This document shows positions 1 through 9,632 of a stretch of DNA of 64,000 nt, piece after piece. Source of the DNA: Flectonema sp. DT1601. Lineage: Eukaryota > Euglenozoa > Diplonemea > Diplonemida > Diplonemidae. Numbering within the stretch: position 1 is the first letter of the stretch; each line of letters begins with the position of its first letter. The notes beneath the pieces were generated by a model, which saw nothing but the letters and a program-made list of their open reading frames with translations, ran no database searches and had not been told where the DNA came from. Both the position numbers and the translations under genes were made by a program. The stretch lies in NCBI GenBank assembly GCA_964019425.1, contig OZ025836.1:186001-250000 (forward strand), written 5' to 3'.

Positions 1-551
1 CCTGAAGAGACGCACCCCTTAGGAATTCGACGCGACCAAGATTCATGATGTGCATTGAAATCACCTACTGCTAGATCCCCCAAAAACATAGAAGAGGGCA
101 GCTGGCACACCTTCGGTGGGATGTAAATATTAAAAGTTCTAAATATGCCCATGGAAGTCGAGAAACTGCAATGGATAACCTCAACAGCGGATGGATGCTT
201 ACCTACTTCTAATTGGACCGTACCAAGAGACTTTTTGAAATAAGAAAGAAGTCCACCGCCTCTCATTTTAGAAGAGTCGCACCTATCACGGCGGAATAAT
301 GAATATCCTGTAATACCAAGTTGATCATCGGTTACGTCTGCTTTCAACCAAGTTTCCTGGAGGTGGATAATATCAGGGTCGTGAGCTTCGATAATAGCAT
401 CGAGATGTGAACGCGATGTTTTATAAGCTCTCATATTCCATGAGAGTACCCTAAGAGGCCCAGGATTAGGGTGGATCCCTGAGCGTAAGAGGTTAATACG
501 GGCTGTTACTGTTTCATGAAATATGTTGTCAGGAATGGGAGCGATTGATTG
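1..551 (-). CDS. LINE ORF2, AP endonuclease domain (partial)
   Basis: In frame with ORF1 after a single TAG. About 25 residues in comes a 2A-like motif, SGIHPNPGP, then the endonuclease core: VLSWNMRAY (metal-binding Asn), DPDIIHLQETWL (catalytic Glu), and GDFNAHHESW (catalytic Asp/Asn and His). These are the hallmarks of the exonuclease-endonuclease-phosphatase domain that nicks target DNA in non-LTR retrotransposons. The stretch between the IYIPP strand and GDFNAHH is short compared with relatives, suggesting a small internal loss or a compact loop. The frame is open to base 1; the reverse transcriptase is not in view. Confidence 0.85.
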
Positions 552-2264
552 CTACTGGGCTGACTGGTTGTGCTTCAGTTGAGCCGCCATATCAGCGTGA
601 GAGTTGGCCCGAGGGCGCTGGTCGGTGGAATCTCTACCGCTGCGGCGTTCGCGATCTTTGTTGGATTTACCCAGTTTATCTCTAAGTTTCTGATTTGCTT
701 CTTTCTCCGCGGCCAGTTCCCTTCGTAATCCATCTATGGTAAGGTTGAGCGTCTGCAGTTGCTGCATGATCTCAGCATTGGAAGGCTCAGAGGGCTGACT
801 AGGGAGTTGTAAAGGGGTTCCAATCGGCGTGTCAATGGGTGTTTTGTAACACTGGCTGTTATTATCCATTGCCACATCCCCATCCGACTTTCCCAAGGCC
901 GGGAAATCTTTCTGCGTTGGAAGTGTTGAAGACACAGCATTCACTGTGATGAAGAAGTCATCAGCCCACAGGACCGAGCTGGGAGGCGACGTCCGTGCCA
1001 CTACTATACAATGACTAGACCTCATGTTCGTCTTCGAATTTTTCCTGCTGAAGTGGGTACAGGTCGAAATTTCCCAACCATGGCTATTACAGATTTGCCA
1101 TAGTTGGCTCCGAGAAAGGCGGCCCACATGATCACCAGAGATTCTGTATTTATCTCCTACCGGTGGAGCAGGACATGCAAGCTCTCCAAGCGATGAACGT
1201 GTTTGGTCAGTCATTGATGCCGAACAGATTATTCCTAGTTTGTTTGTACCACGTAAGAAAGTCACCGGAGAGTTGAGGGACTTCCCGATGTTTTTCGCCT
1301 GCTGAAGATCGTTTGTCTGTAGCATGATGATGCTTAATTTTGCATCTATACTGTCCTGGGTAAATTTCGGCAATGTGACAAAATACCCGTCTGGGCCGTT
1401 GACTGTGACCTCCAACGACAGCTTGTGAACGCGCGTACACGGAATTCGCATGTTCACCGTTCTAATTTTATTAGAGGTTTCCCTCTGTTTTGATGGCCAC
1501 ACCAGGTGACTGTCGATCTCTTCGCCGAACGCACTGAGGTATGCTGCTCGTGCGCGTGTCATCAGAAAGTCCGGAGTGACTTCCACCTTCTCAGCAAAAT
1601 AAGATTTATGCGCGTGAAATAACACTACGCAATTTTTAACGTTTCTCTCAGACTTCTGTTGGGTTCTGAGAGGGGCTTTCGTGCTGCCGTAGGACGAGAT
1701 CCAACCAGTACGCGACGACGTTTTTCCGTTGATGATTATTGGAAAAGTCAGCCGAGTGCTACCTTCCAACTGTTTGTGAGTGATGACTGAAAAGTCACCT
1801 TGTTTGCGAGACGCCAGGACTGCGTCTGCTGGGTTACAAATAAAAATACCAGAGGTATTGCTAATACTTGAGAAGGCTGTCGTAGCAGTGACAACCGGTA
1901 AAACCCAGTCTTCTGGTCGTAAAGTGATGTTCTGCCATGAAGGTGGCAGAGTTTTTAACGGAGGTGTCTTAATCAGCGGGGTCTTAATCTGCTGGGTCGA
2001 CTTCGTATCAGGCTTCTTCGCCATATTCAGTAAGGCGCCATAGTATCCGTCCTTCTTACCCGGAGCAATGGCTGTTCTCTTCGCTGAGCTTTCTATTTTT
2101 TGCAGACCTCTAACTTTTTGCCACTTGGCTTCTGTTTTTTCCGCCTCTCCCTTCTTCTTCTTCGTTCTCTTCTTCTCAACACTCAGTTCCTCACTCAGGA
2201 ATTTCCTGAAGAGGGACAACAATCGGGCCTCATCAAGAGACCCGACCGGCTGTACACTCTTTAA
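1..2264 (-). mobile_element. Non-LTR retrotransposon (LINE), 3' part outside window
   Basis: Read on the minus strand, a gag-like ORF1 is followed by an ORF2 that begins with an apurinic endonuclease; the reverse transcriptase lies beyond base 1. The upstream boundary near 2264 is inferred: a Penelope-like reverse transcriptase frame stops making sense there, just after its first catalytic motif, and LINE sequence starts. No clear in-element start codon exists before 2024, so the copy may be 5'-truncated. The ORF1 - 2A-like motif - endonuclease order resembles the Ingi/L1Tc and CR1-like groups; the clade cannot be fixed without the reverse transcriptase. Confidence 0.8.
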
Positions 2265-2273
2265 GATAGTCAT
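552..2273 (-). CDS. LINE ORF1, gag-like nucleic-acid-binding protein
   Basis: About 570 residues with a very basic N-terminus (KKRTKKKKGEAEK), a proline/threonine stretch of repeated 'KTP' units, central segments suggestive of RRM-like folds, and a C-terminal coiled coil (QQLQTLNLTIDGLRRELAAE) followed by a basic Arg/Ser/Asp tail. This is the usual make-up of a LINE ORF1 RNA chaperone. The first ATG of the open frame (2273) lies in host-element sequence upstream of the inferred insertion point; the next good candidate is ATG 2024 (MAKKPDTKS). It ends in TAG, and the endonuclease reading frame continues directly in the same frame. Function is inferred from architecture and position; no family motif is decisive. 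Confidence 0.65.
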   Translation of the reverse strand: MTILKSVQPVGSLDEARLLSLFRKFLSEELSVEKKRTKKKKGEAEKTEAKWQKVRGLQKIESSAKRTAIAPGKKDGYYGALLNMAKKPDTKSTQQIKTPLIKTPPLKTLPPSWQNITLRPEDWVLPVVTATTAFSSISNTSGIFICNPADAVLASRKQGDFSVITHKQLEGSTRLTFPIIINGKTSSRTGWISSYGSTKAPLRTQQKSERNVKNCVVLFHAHKSYFAEKVEVTPDFLMTRARAAYLSAFGEEIDSHLVWPSKQRETSNKIRTVNMRIPCTRVHKLSLEVTVNGPDGYFVTLPKFTQDSIDAKLSIIMLQTNDLQQAKNIGKSLNSPVTFLRGTNKLGIICSASMTDQTRSSLGELACPAPPVGDKYRISGDHVGRLSRSQLWQICNSHGWEISTCTHFSRKNSKTNMRSSHCIVVARTSPPSSVLWADDFFITVNAVSSTLPTQKDFPALGKSDGDVAMDNNSQCYKTPIDTPIGTPLQLPSQPSEPSNAEIMQQLQTLNLTIDGLRRELAAEKEANQKLRDKLGKSNKDRERRSGRDSTDQRPRANSHADMAAQLKHNQSAQ

Positions 2274-3873
2274 GTGGTAAGTTGCTGTACATTGTAGTAA
2301 AATCAAAAGTTTTTGGTGGGGTGGAAGCGCTATAAATTGGGTATTTCCTTTTAATAGTTGTAATAACGTCGTCGACAGAATCAACAATGAAATATCTACG
2401 TACACCTGTACGAGCAAACTCTATACAATCTTTTATGTAAAGCACTTTGAGAATCGTTTTTAGAAAACCGACTACTTCCAACTGTACATCCGTCATTATA
2501 TTAGACAAACCTCTAGCCGATAGAGCTGCTATTGTCTCTACTTTTGTATCTTTCAAACGGTTGTCTTTTTCCAAAAACTCATTTAATTCATTACTTTTTT
2601 CTTTTTTCTTTTTATCTTTTTCTGAGGTATAAACTTCACATTTGGTGGACGTGCCAGCAATCCAACGTAGTCGGATGTCCGGTAATTTGTGCAATTTCAA
2701 ATTACCATAAAGGTAGGGCACAGACCCTGAAAGTTTACTAAAATTTAATTTCTTTTTTGTCGCTTCCAAGTTTTTAAACATGTCCTCTTCTGCTAAAGAA
2801 TAGGACGAAATTTCTTTTCTGAGTAATTGTAAATAAAGGGTTTTACACATTACGCCAACATCATGGCGGGCTTTATCAATTGGTAAAAACACAAAATTTT
2901 CTTTTAAGTTAGCTAATTCCTGCCGTAAGCGATAAACAGTATTGTCTGCGGGCAGGGGTTGTAATAACAATAAATGAGATAACTTATTTTTAAGCCAGGA
3001 GTTGAGGTACCGTTCGTTTTGGTTCTGTTCCTCCACCGACTCTCCCTTAAGGCTTCGTCTTACTTTGTCCGTAAAAGTATCGATAGACAAATATAATTCT
3101 TCTAAAATTTCCGTTTGCGGAGCATGCAAGCGAAACCATAAACCCAATTCGAATAGTTTACGTAGATCACCACTACAATTGAGGTTTGTCCAGTGACCCA
3201 CTAAATGTTCCTGAGATGATTTTTGTCCCTGTGTGGATCTCATCTCGTTACATTTGCAAATATCATCGGATATGTGTTCCTCATCAAGTTCGGTGACAGA
3301 ACTCATATTTAGAACAACAGATCCAACAGTTCTGCCTAAGGAAAAAGACACTTTAACAGGATCAAGAGAATTGAAAAAGTTTTTGAATAGTGCGTGTTTA
3401 AATACTGAACCAAAATTTAAATTCTTAAGAGAAGGGTGAACCATTCTAAGACAGAACCAATGACATGGGTTTGCTTTTTTCTTTTTCGCACGTAAGGACC
3501 TTAGAATTCCCGTGAATATTTCAAACAACTCTTGTGTTCGGGGGTGTTCTTTGACTTTCTCACCTGCGAAGCGTGCTAACCAATTAAACAAGCGTTTAAT
3601 TCTGGTAAACGACCAACCTTCAAACTTATTCTCTTCTATCCTATTCAGATCAAAAAGAGACTGTAACTGTTTTCTTATACCATAAAATAACCTGTACGAA
3701 GGAGGTTCACACACATCAGCAATGACAACTTTGTTCGGTGGCTGTATTTCAGCCCAAGTTGTGATTTTCTTTGCATTTGGTTTCTTTTTTCTGCTCTTTC
3801 TGTTCCTAATTACTTCGTTACTTTCTTTTTTTCTTGTTGAATGCTTGAAAACTTGAGACTTTCTTTTTAACAT
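2265..3873 (-). pseudogene. Penelope-like reverse transcriptase, interrupted by the LINE
   Basis: The frame starts with ATG at 3873 and a lysine/arginine-rich leader. Features match a reverse-transcriptase family widespread in invertebrates and protists: a small cysteine motif (CKCNEM...GHWTNLNCSG) followed by LRKLFELGLWFRL, then FVFLPIDKARHDVGV, then YGNLKLHKLPDIRLRWIAGT (the LPKIHK-like RT motif), and the first catalytic motif TFDFTTMYSNLPH with its Asp. Immediately after this the sequence changes to LINE, so motifs B-E are displaced beyond the window or lost. No GIY-YIG nuclease is visible in the N-terminal 200 residues. Assignment to the Penelope-like group rests on the LKLHK and DFTTMYSNLPH motifs recalled from memory; another telomerase-related RT lineage is possible. 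Confidence 0.65.
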
Positions 3874-4444
3874 AAAATTTTTAGATGGTAGGGGGAGGGG
3901 GATTTTCTAAGGAGCTCCCGGTTGAGGCTAACTGTTTGGACATATCTTTAATGATATGAGGCGGGGCTGGGTAAGTTGATTCCTTTTGTTTTGCAGCTTA
4001 GCGACAAACGACACTATTTTAAGGGGCTCCTCCCCCCATTGAGAGGGCTTGCACTGCGTGACTTCAGAACTAAATCGAAAAAGCTTTAAAAAAAAATAAA
4101 TAAATAAAAAAAAACGGTCAACATAGCGGTAGTGAGTACAAAACGATTCTCTTTATGAATCAGGGAGTTCAAAAGTATTAATTAGGTCAACCATACATTG
4201 TTTCTACCAATATTGATATGTTCTTTATTCTTTTTTTTTTTTTTTTTTTTCCTTTTAAGGTGTCCAAAGACAAAACAAAACAAAACGATACTTTATGTAA
4301 TAATTGACTGAAGCCATAACGATCTAAAAATGCGGCTAACAAAATGCCAACAGCGAAAAAGATAAAATGACTCACAAAACAAATGGGCAAAGTAGCCTTC
4401 GCTATACAAATAGTTTCAGAACGGGGTGTTTATCACAAAATCTA

Positions 4445-4528
4445 AAATGGCTGAAGACTCCTTCAAACAAGACACGGGGAGTATCGAGACCCCGACAGGT
4501 TCGAACTCCGGACGGTTCCCAGCCATTT
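4445..4528. repeat. Palindromic element with tRNA-promoter-like box
   Basis: Eight-base perfect terminal inverted repeats, AAATGGCT at 4445-4452 and AGCCATTT at 4521-4528, enclose an inner hairpin with arms CGGGG/CCCCG and a GGTTCGAACTCC box (plus strand, about 4498-4509) that resembles a polymerase III B box. The 84-base span invites a tRNA reading, but no T-arm sits next to the 3' acceptor on either strand, so this is not an intact tRNA. It could be a tRNA-derived SINE remnant or a tiny MITE. Confidence 0.35.
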
Positions 4529-4970
4529 GAGATTGAGAAACTTGTTTCGAAACTATTCGTGGCTAAAAGGCCACTTTGCCCAAGACAAAAATAAAAAGGG
4601 TCTTTTCTCAACTAAGAGAACATTAGACCAAAATATAACAACTCCATTACAGACAGTTCCTAATACATCCCACAGGGAGAGAACTAACGTTCAGTCTCAC
4701 TCAGCTAAAATGTAAAAGGTAAGCCTGATACTGTAAAATATAAAGCAACTTGAAACTGGATAAAAAACTATAAAATAGGATTTCAGCCAAACCTGGTTGC
4801 CATGTAAGAAGACGGATGGGGTGAAAAAGCAAAAGAGCACAAAGACTTTGCAATGAATTCGGCGGAAAGGCGAACAAAAACCAAACGAGAAAAGGGGAAA
4901 AAGCCGCAGCTTAAGGATAATGCTTGTTTAAGTTTTTTTTTTTTTTTTTTTTGCACCGACGAAGTCGGAG

Positions 4971-5212
4971 AAAACTATTCAGATTAAAGGTCATGTTATC
5001 TATTTCCCTGTGCGCCAGTAATACTGCGATCAACAAAAATGCCTGGTGTTGACCCAAACACTGCTACACCTCACTCCAGACACTCATCGATGGATGCCGC
5101 CGAGGTCCCTGTAGGAAAGACTCATGTAGCGCGTCAGTCCGCGAACATGTCACAGCCACTGGGCACCGCCAATAAGCAATCAACAAATTATAAGGCTAAT
5201 CTGAATAGTTTT
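4971..5212. repeat. MITE-like element with 16-bp inverted repeats
   Basis: AAAACTATTCAGATTA at 4971-4986 is the exact reverse complement of TAATCTGAATAGTTTT at 5197-5212. The 242-base element is markedly more GC-rich than its surroundings and is bracketed on both sides by T tracts of about 20-27 bases. Just outside the left repeat is a small hairpin CCGAC-GAA-GTCGG (about 4956-4968). No coding potential is convincing inside. The features fit a non-autonomous DNA transposon; a structured RNA gene is the alternative. Confidence 0.45.
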
Positions 5213-6010
5213 TTTTTTTTTTTTTTTTTTTTTTTGCATTCAACAAGTATTGTAAAGAGCTAAAAAGAATATTGGCACGCAAACATCCTGTGGCCCTTTC
5301 AGTTTAAACCAGGTTCACGATGAGGTGAGAATTATTTTGTCGGTTCACGACTATGCCAATATCATAATTGTAGCAGCCACAGGTGTTAATTCTATTCCCT
5401 AAAACTACACTCCAAGAAGAAGCAAATTGAATAATACTCTCAATCAGCTGGTAGTTTTAGGTTATTTCCCAACAGACTAACACAACAAATACGACATGTG
5501 CACCAGTGAGACTGTTAAGGCACTTTTTCTTTTTTGCTTTTTTTGTTCGGGGTTAATATCGGGAAGAAAACACATGCTAGTACAGTTCTTTTACTTTTTC
5601 TTTGTCTGCTGGAATTCTATCTGAGAAAACTGGTAGTCATTAAAAGTGTAAGCCAAGTATTGTGGGTAGTCAGAAAACGATAAAACGCTCTAGCAAGACT
5701 CGCGTCAGACGCATTTCCTGTCCTAGCCCTAGCATGCAATATTATTGGAAACATAGTTACCACCATAGTAGACCTCATTGTACTTATCTCTTCCGACTGG
5801 AGAAGAATTTTTTTTTTTTTTTTTTTCCTTTTGAGCTTTTCAGACAAAAGGAAAAAAAAAAAAAAAAACTTTACTGTGAGGTTCGATACAAGCGCGTTTT
5901 TCAAAAAAAAAAAAAAAAGAACAGAACAGAACAGATATGATAACAACCAAGTCACATGTCACTTTATTTGACGTAGCATACGAGTAACCAAAGGTATCGA
6001 TGCATCGCAC

Positions 6011-7003
6011 TCATGTGACGTAAATTTCACTAAAACCGTCGCTTGATGACGGAGCTGTCTGGATAATAATATCGTTAACGGAATTTGACTCCTCCAGTGA
6101 TTGAGTAACGCTGCTTTCCACCGAGTCGACAACGCTTAAATCAGGTCTAGTTGTGCATAACTCTGTTTCATACTTGCACGATTGACGTAAACCAAGAAAG
6201 GCACACACACCTAATAGAGAAAATAGTGCCAATCCTGATAGACCAATAATCCAAGAAAGTTGGATAGTCATTTTATCACCAGGAGGCCTTACAGGATTAG
6301 TAGATGGTTCCTTAATACATTTATCAGCTAGAGGAGAAGGTTCATAACCGAATTCACATGAAATAGCATAGCATCGACCAGTAACATCAGAGAAGGTTGT
6401 AGTCATAGCATCTTCTATTTTACAGCCTGTTACCGATGCTCTTCCAGCTGATATGCTTGGAACTCCCAAAAGAACCCCTCTGGTCGGTACATCAACTTTG
6501 ACAGCTGTTATGATTTCTTCTTCTAAAGTTGTTAATTTAGTCGCCATCTCTGATAATGAAATTACTGCAGATCCAATTATTGAGACTGACCCACATACGA
6601 ATATAACTTTTACATTAGTTGCAAAATGTCTTTCCAAAACATCAATCATGTAATCTTTGATGTAACGTGTTACTTTATCACAGTTAGCATCTTGCCATCT
6701 AGCTGTGAAAGTTGTTAGGACAGGTGAGTTCGGTAATGTTCCCTGAGGATGGCACTCAAAGTTTCCTTTAACAGGATACGTGAAGACACCAGAGGGATCA
6801 CATTCACATTCATATTGTTCATTGCAGACTGACTTGGTATCTCCAAATTGACGGCAATCTTTGTTAGTCAGACACCACACAACATTCGGCCAAGGATTGT
6901 ACTCAGGTGTCTCTACGTCGCCAGGTGCCGACTCATCCAATTGAGTCGTCATCGCCAGGGAAACCCCCAACAGCCATGTGAGACACCACAGCCGATGTAC
7001 CAT
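6011..7003 (-). CDS. Secreted/type I membrane protein, Cys-rich, 330 aa
   Basis: Not recognised. ATG 7003 is chosen because it begins an excellent signal peptide (MVHRLWCLTWLLGVSLA) and the frame has no ATG further upstream. An AG splice acceptor (7045-7046, after CCCTAC) lies 41 bases before it. The ectodomain of about 235 residues has cysteine pairs at its start (WCLTNKDCRQFG...CNEQYECECD, EGF-like spacing) and end (GRCYAISCEFGY...CIKEP) around a cysteine-poor centre. A proline-rich linker (PSTNPVRPPGDK) precedes one transmembrane helix (about residues 250-275, IIGLSGLALFSLLGVCAFLGL) and a Ser/acidic cytoplasmic tail of about 55 residues. A surface protein of unknown role. Confidence 0.85.
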   Translation of the reverse strand: MVHRLWCLTWLLGVSLAMTTQLDESAPGDVETPEYNPWPNVVWCLTNKDCRQFGDTKSVCNEQYECECDPSGVFTYPVKGNFECHPQGTLPNSPVLTTFTARWQDANCDKVTRYIKDYMIDVLERHFATNVKVIFVCGSVSIIGSAVISLSEMATKLTTLEEEIITAVKVDVPTRGVLLGVPSISAGRASVTGCKIEDAMTTTFSDVTGRCYAISCEFGYEPSPLADKCIKEPSTNPVRPPGDKMTIQLSWIIGLSGLALFSLLGVCAFLGLRQSCKYETELCTTRPDLSVVDSVESSVTQSLEESNSVNDIIIQTAPSSSDGFSEIYVT

Positions 7004-7979
7004 TTTATGTTTCCCGCCCACCGCACTCTGCAGATGCGGTCAAGCTGTAGGGAAAATTTTATTATAAAATTGTTAACTGGTATTCCATTTAAAAAGAAAA
7101 AAAAAAAAAAAACGAACGAACGAACCAGTTGAGGAAAAAAAAAAAAAAATACATTTTTTTTTTTTTCTTCTCTTTCGAACGCGTGTTATCGACTAGGAAC
7201 TGATAACTACATTCAACATTATTAACGACGTGACTAACGCTGATCTTGTGTGAAGTTGTTAATTAAACGAGCAATGCTATCTAGATATTAGGCAGAGATT
7301 CCAATCGCCTAAAACATGTTGAATATTACTGTTATTTGCTTGTCGATAACAAAACAAAAACAAAAAAAGAAGGGGGGAGAAATGAATAATCTTATAGTGT
7401 AACGCCTTCAATGTAGTCAACTATCGTATTTCAGATTCACTCTGCCTCTGCTTCTGGTGTTTTTAGTACAGCAGAAGCAATTTTTTTTTCCCCTTTTTTT
7501 TTTTTTTTCTTTTTTTTTCTTGGATTATTGAACACGAGGCAGAATCTTACTTACCGAAACTTTTTTTTCTTTTGTTTTTGTTTTTTTGTTGTATATTGGT
7601 TTTTCTTTTCTTTTTTTTTATTCTTCCCTGTTAAGTTGCCTTACCTCTCCCGATGGCTCGTGGGAAAAGGTGCGGAATAGTGTGAGGGGAGGTTAGGTCC
7701 CTCTCTTCCTATGCTTGTACACTGCCTTCAGAAGAGACAGAAAATATATAATTTTCTCGCACGTAATACTCACCTTTGAGTAATTTTGTTTTTAAAAAAA
7801 ACCGAAATTTTTTCTTTTTTTTTGAAACGGGAAAAATGAAAAAATAAATTGGAGAGGAAACGAAAAAAAAAAAAAAAAAAAAAACAGGGATATATTTTCT
7901 TTTTTCTGCTATTTTGTTATTTTGTTATTTTTACTTTTATTTTATTTTATTTTTTTGGTTTAGCATTTTATTGCTCTAC
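7004..7979. other. Gene-free stretch
   Basis: It holds the 5' leader of the minus-strand gene at 6011-7003 (through the AG at 7045) and the likely 3' UTR of the small gene at 7980. Between them are T- and A-tracts of 10-23 bases (about 7095, 7150, 7490-7520, 7865). An ordinary-complexity patch at about 7635-7770 has no open frame on either strand and could be a non-coding RNA or UTR; nothing more can be said. Confidence 0.5.
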
Positions 7980-8243
7980 CTAGTTGGACCCACGTTCATC
8001 GTCCATGGCTTGGACTTCGTCACTATCGATACGCTCGTCAGCCTTTGGTCCGCTGTTTATTTATTTATTTTGATTGGATGAATTTTAATCAGTTTCTTAC
8101 TTTGATAAAATAACATACTCATGACCCTTGTGAGTTCCTTGTGCTACCATCGATCTGTCAACACCGTGTCCCTGAGCAGTTGGTTTCTTTTCCTCAACGT
8201 GCTTGCGGGTTTCCTTGTGTTCCTGAACTTCGTCACGTGGCAT
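7980..8243 (-). CDS. Small hydrophilic 65-aa protein, two exons
   Basis: Exon 1 is 8119-8243 and exon 2 is 7980-8052, with a 66-base intron that begins GTATGT and ends AAACAG. The joined protein starts MPRDEVQEHKETRKHVEEKK and ends ADERIDSDEVQAMDDERGSN. It is charged, cysteine-free and has no signal peptide or membrane segment. The intron falls after two bases of codon 42 and the second exon stays open until a TAG. Codon content, splice sites and A-rich intron end match the other genes here, which is why I call it despite its size. No known family is recognised. The codon at the junction becomes Asp. The ATG follows an AG directly, so an upstream exon is possible. Confidence 0.65.
8053..8118 (-). 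other. Intron (66 bases)
   Basis: GTATGTTATTTT at the 5' end, AATAAATAAACAG at the 3' end, phase 2. It is T-rich early and A-rich late. Confidence 0.65.
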
Positions 8244-8520
8244 CTTTTTTTTTTGTTTTTGGGGGGGGTGTTTTTGTTAGAAAAGTTTTTTACTGTTTAA
8301 AAAACAATGTAAAATAATAATAATAAAATCAAACAACACAACGAGTATTGAACCCCAAGAAACAGGTGCTTACTACTACCTGATCACAGCATTAAAAAGA
8401 AACGTTCATTTTCCTTACTAAGTCTATCGAAAAAAAAAAAAAAAAACAACGAATTTAACACATCTACTACTACAAAAGCACTCAGAACACTGACCGATCC
8501 CTTACTTCTTTTTTTTTTTT

Positions 8521-8810
8521 GAGATTTTCGCTATTGGGGTGCCTGATAATGTCATTTTCGCTATTCACTAAAAGCAGTAACTTTTTTTTCGCTGTTCACT
8601 AGAAGTGATAATTTTTTTTCGCCGTTCAGTAAAAGAAAATTTTTTTTTTCGCTGTTCACTACAAGTTACAAATTTTTTTTCGCTATTCGCTAGAAGTTGA
8701 AATTTTTTTTTCGCTATTCACTACAAGTTATAAATTTTTTTTCGCTATTCACTAGAAGTTGAAATTTTTTTTTCGCTGTTCACTACAAGTTACAACTTTT
8801 TCCACTGCCA
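8521..8810 (+). repeat. Left TIR and subterminal repeat array of the MULE
   Basis: The 19-bp terminal repeat is followed by about eight 30-bp units of the form TTCGCTATTCACTAGAAG plus a short variable part and 7-9 T. Units alternate between CTATTC and CTGTTC and between CTAGAAGTTGA and CTACAAGTTA, so a two-unit higher-order period is visible. Such arrays are typical transposase-binding regions. Confidence 0.85.
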
Positions 8811-8962
8811 AAAAATTTTTTTTTTTTCCTTTTTTTTTTTTTTTTTTTTTTTTCTTTTTCTTCTTTGCTGGGAACATGCTGGTACCTTGAACAATTTTTT
8901 TTGTCACTTGGACAAAAGCTTTGTGCCGTTTTACTTTCTATTCAGCACACTCATCTGTGGAT

Positions 8963-9432
8963 TTATGATAATGGATTGATTGAAAGCCAATAACACAAAC
9001 GGTCAAAGATGTGATGACTTGGGAAATGATAAAAGTAATCTTTCTGGAACTTCTGCTCAGTACATGCAAATGCATCTTGACACGCGGGAACCCTTCGGGC
9101 AGTACTGCGCTCTTGATAATTCAAAGTAGCCTTAAAAAAGCTCTCATGCCTGCATGAGTTAGATACCCTGATAACCCGGTCAGAAACAGGAGTGTCGCTT
9201 GCGACCAGGCTGTCTGTAACTCGCAGGTGTCTTGACTTTGAAATTCGGTTGGAATGACGTGTAAGAGGACAACAGTTCTCTGTAAGGTGACCCAGCCCTG
9301 CACACATACCGTTCTTTGCATGCACTCAGTAAATTTTTCAGAGGCTGAGCACACTATCAGGACCTGACGAACAACCCAACCTTTCCGTGAGTACTTGTCT
9401 TTGCTAATCTCGTCAAGCCAGATGAACATCAT
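8963..9432 (-). other. Overlapping minus-strand open frames inside the MULE
   Basis: Two overlapping frames (8963-9325 and 9121-9432) of 120 and 103 codons run opposite to the transposase in the element's 5' region. The base composition here is more balanced than in host intergenic DNA. No domain is recognised, and two frames open at once argues against real coding. It may be transposon 5' non-coding sequence, an unrelated accessory frame, or a captured host fragment. Confidence 0.2.
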
Positions 9433-9632
9433 ACAAAAGTTATCTCAACATCCGTGTGCGGGTGTTATCTTCCTCATCTCGGTTTAGCCCTGCACCATCT
9501 GCGGATTCTCGAAGGAAACTGGTCGGCTACGATGCTTCGTTCGGTAAAACGTACAAGTTCCTAATCATAAACGTTTTTCTTTCTCTCTAGGCTTTTACTC
9601 TTTTACTACGAACTCTTATTCTCAATCTCTAA

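Larger units (their letters stand above)
3874..6010. other. Gene-free stretch
   Basis: I see no convincing gene in these 2.1 kb. It holds long T and A tracts (about 4230, 4930, 5210, 5810, 5850, 5905) and two inverted-repeat elements listed separately. Short open frames here (for example 5617-5955 minus and 5662-5940 plus) overlap on opposite strands and run through homopolymers, so they look accidental. On the minus strand, about 5825-5865, a T tract and an A tract flank complementary CCTTTT/AAAAGG, which could be an unrecognised intron or simply a hairpin. Confidence 0.6.

Noticed and set aside
552-2417. Upstream extension of LINE ORF1 to 2417
   Set aside because: The extra codons overlap the reverse-transcriptase frame of the older element and start at a non-ATG codon.
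4445-4528. tRNA gene
   Set aside because: Ends pair and a B-box-like string is present, but no T-arm adjoins the acceptor and no anticodon arm can be drawn on either strand.
4919-5240. T tracts as bacterial-style or polymerase III terminators
   Set aside because: Similar tracts occur throughout the intergenic DNA and introns, so they carry no specific terminator signal.
5617-5955. Coding gene on the minus strand
   Set aside because: The frame depends on phenylalanine and lysine runs from homopolymers, and an equally long frame exists on the other strand.
6011-7021. Start of the secreted protein at 7021
   Set aside because: That codon is GTG; the first ATG, at 7003, starts directly with a signal peptide.
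8556-8800. CRISPR-like array of 30-bp units
   Set aside because: The units are contiguous, degenerate, lack unique spacers and are mirrored at the other transposon end; they are MULE subterminal repeats.
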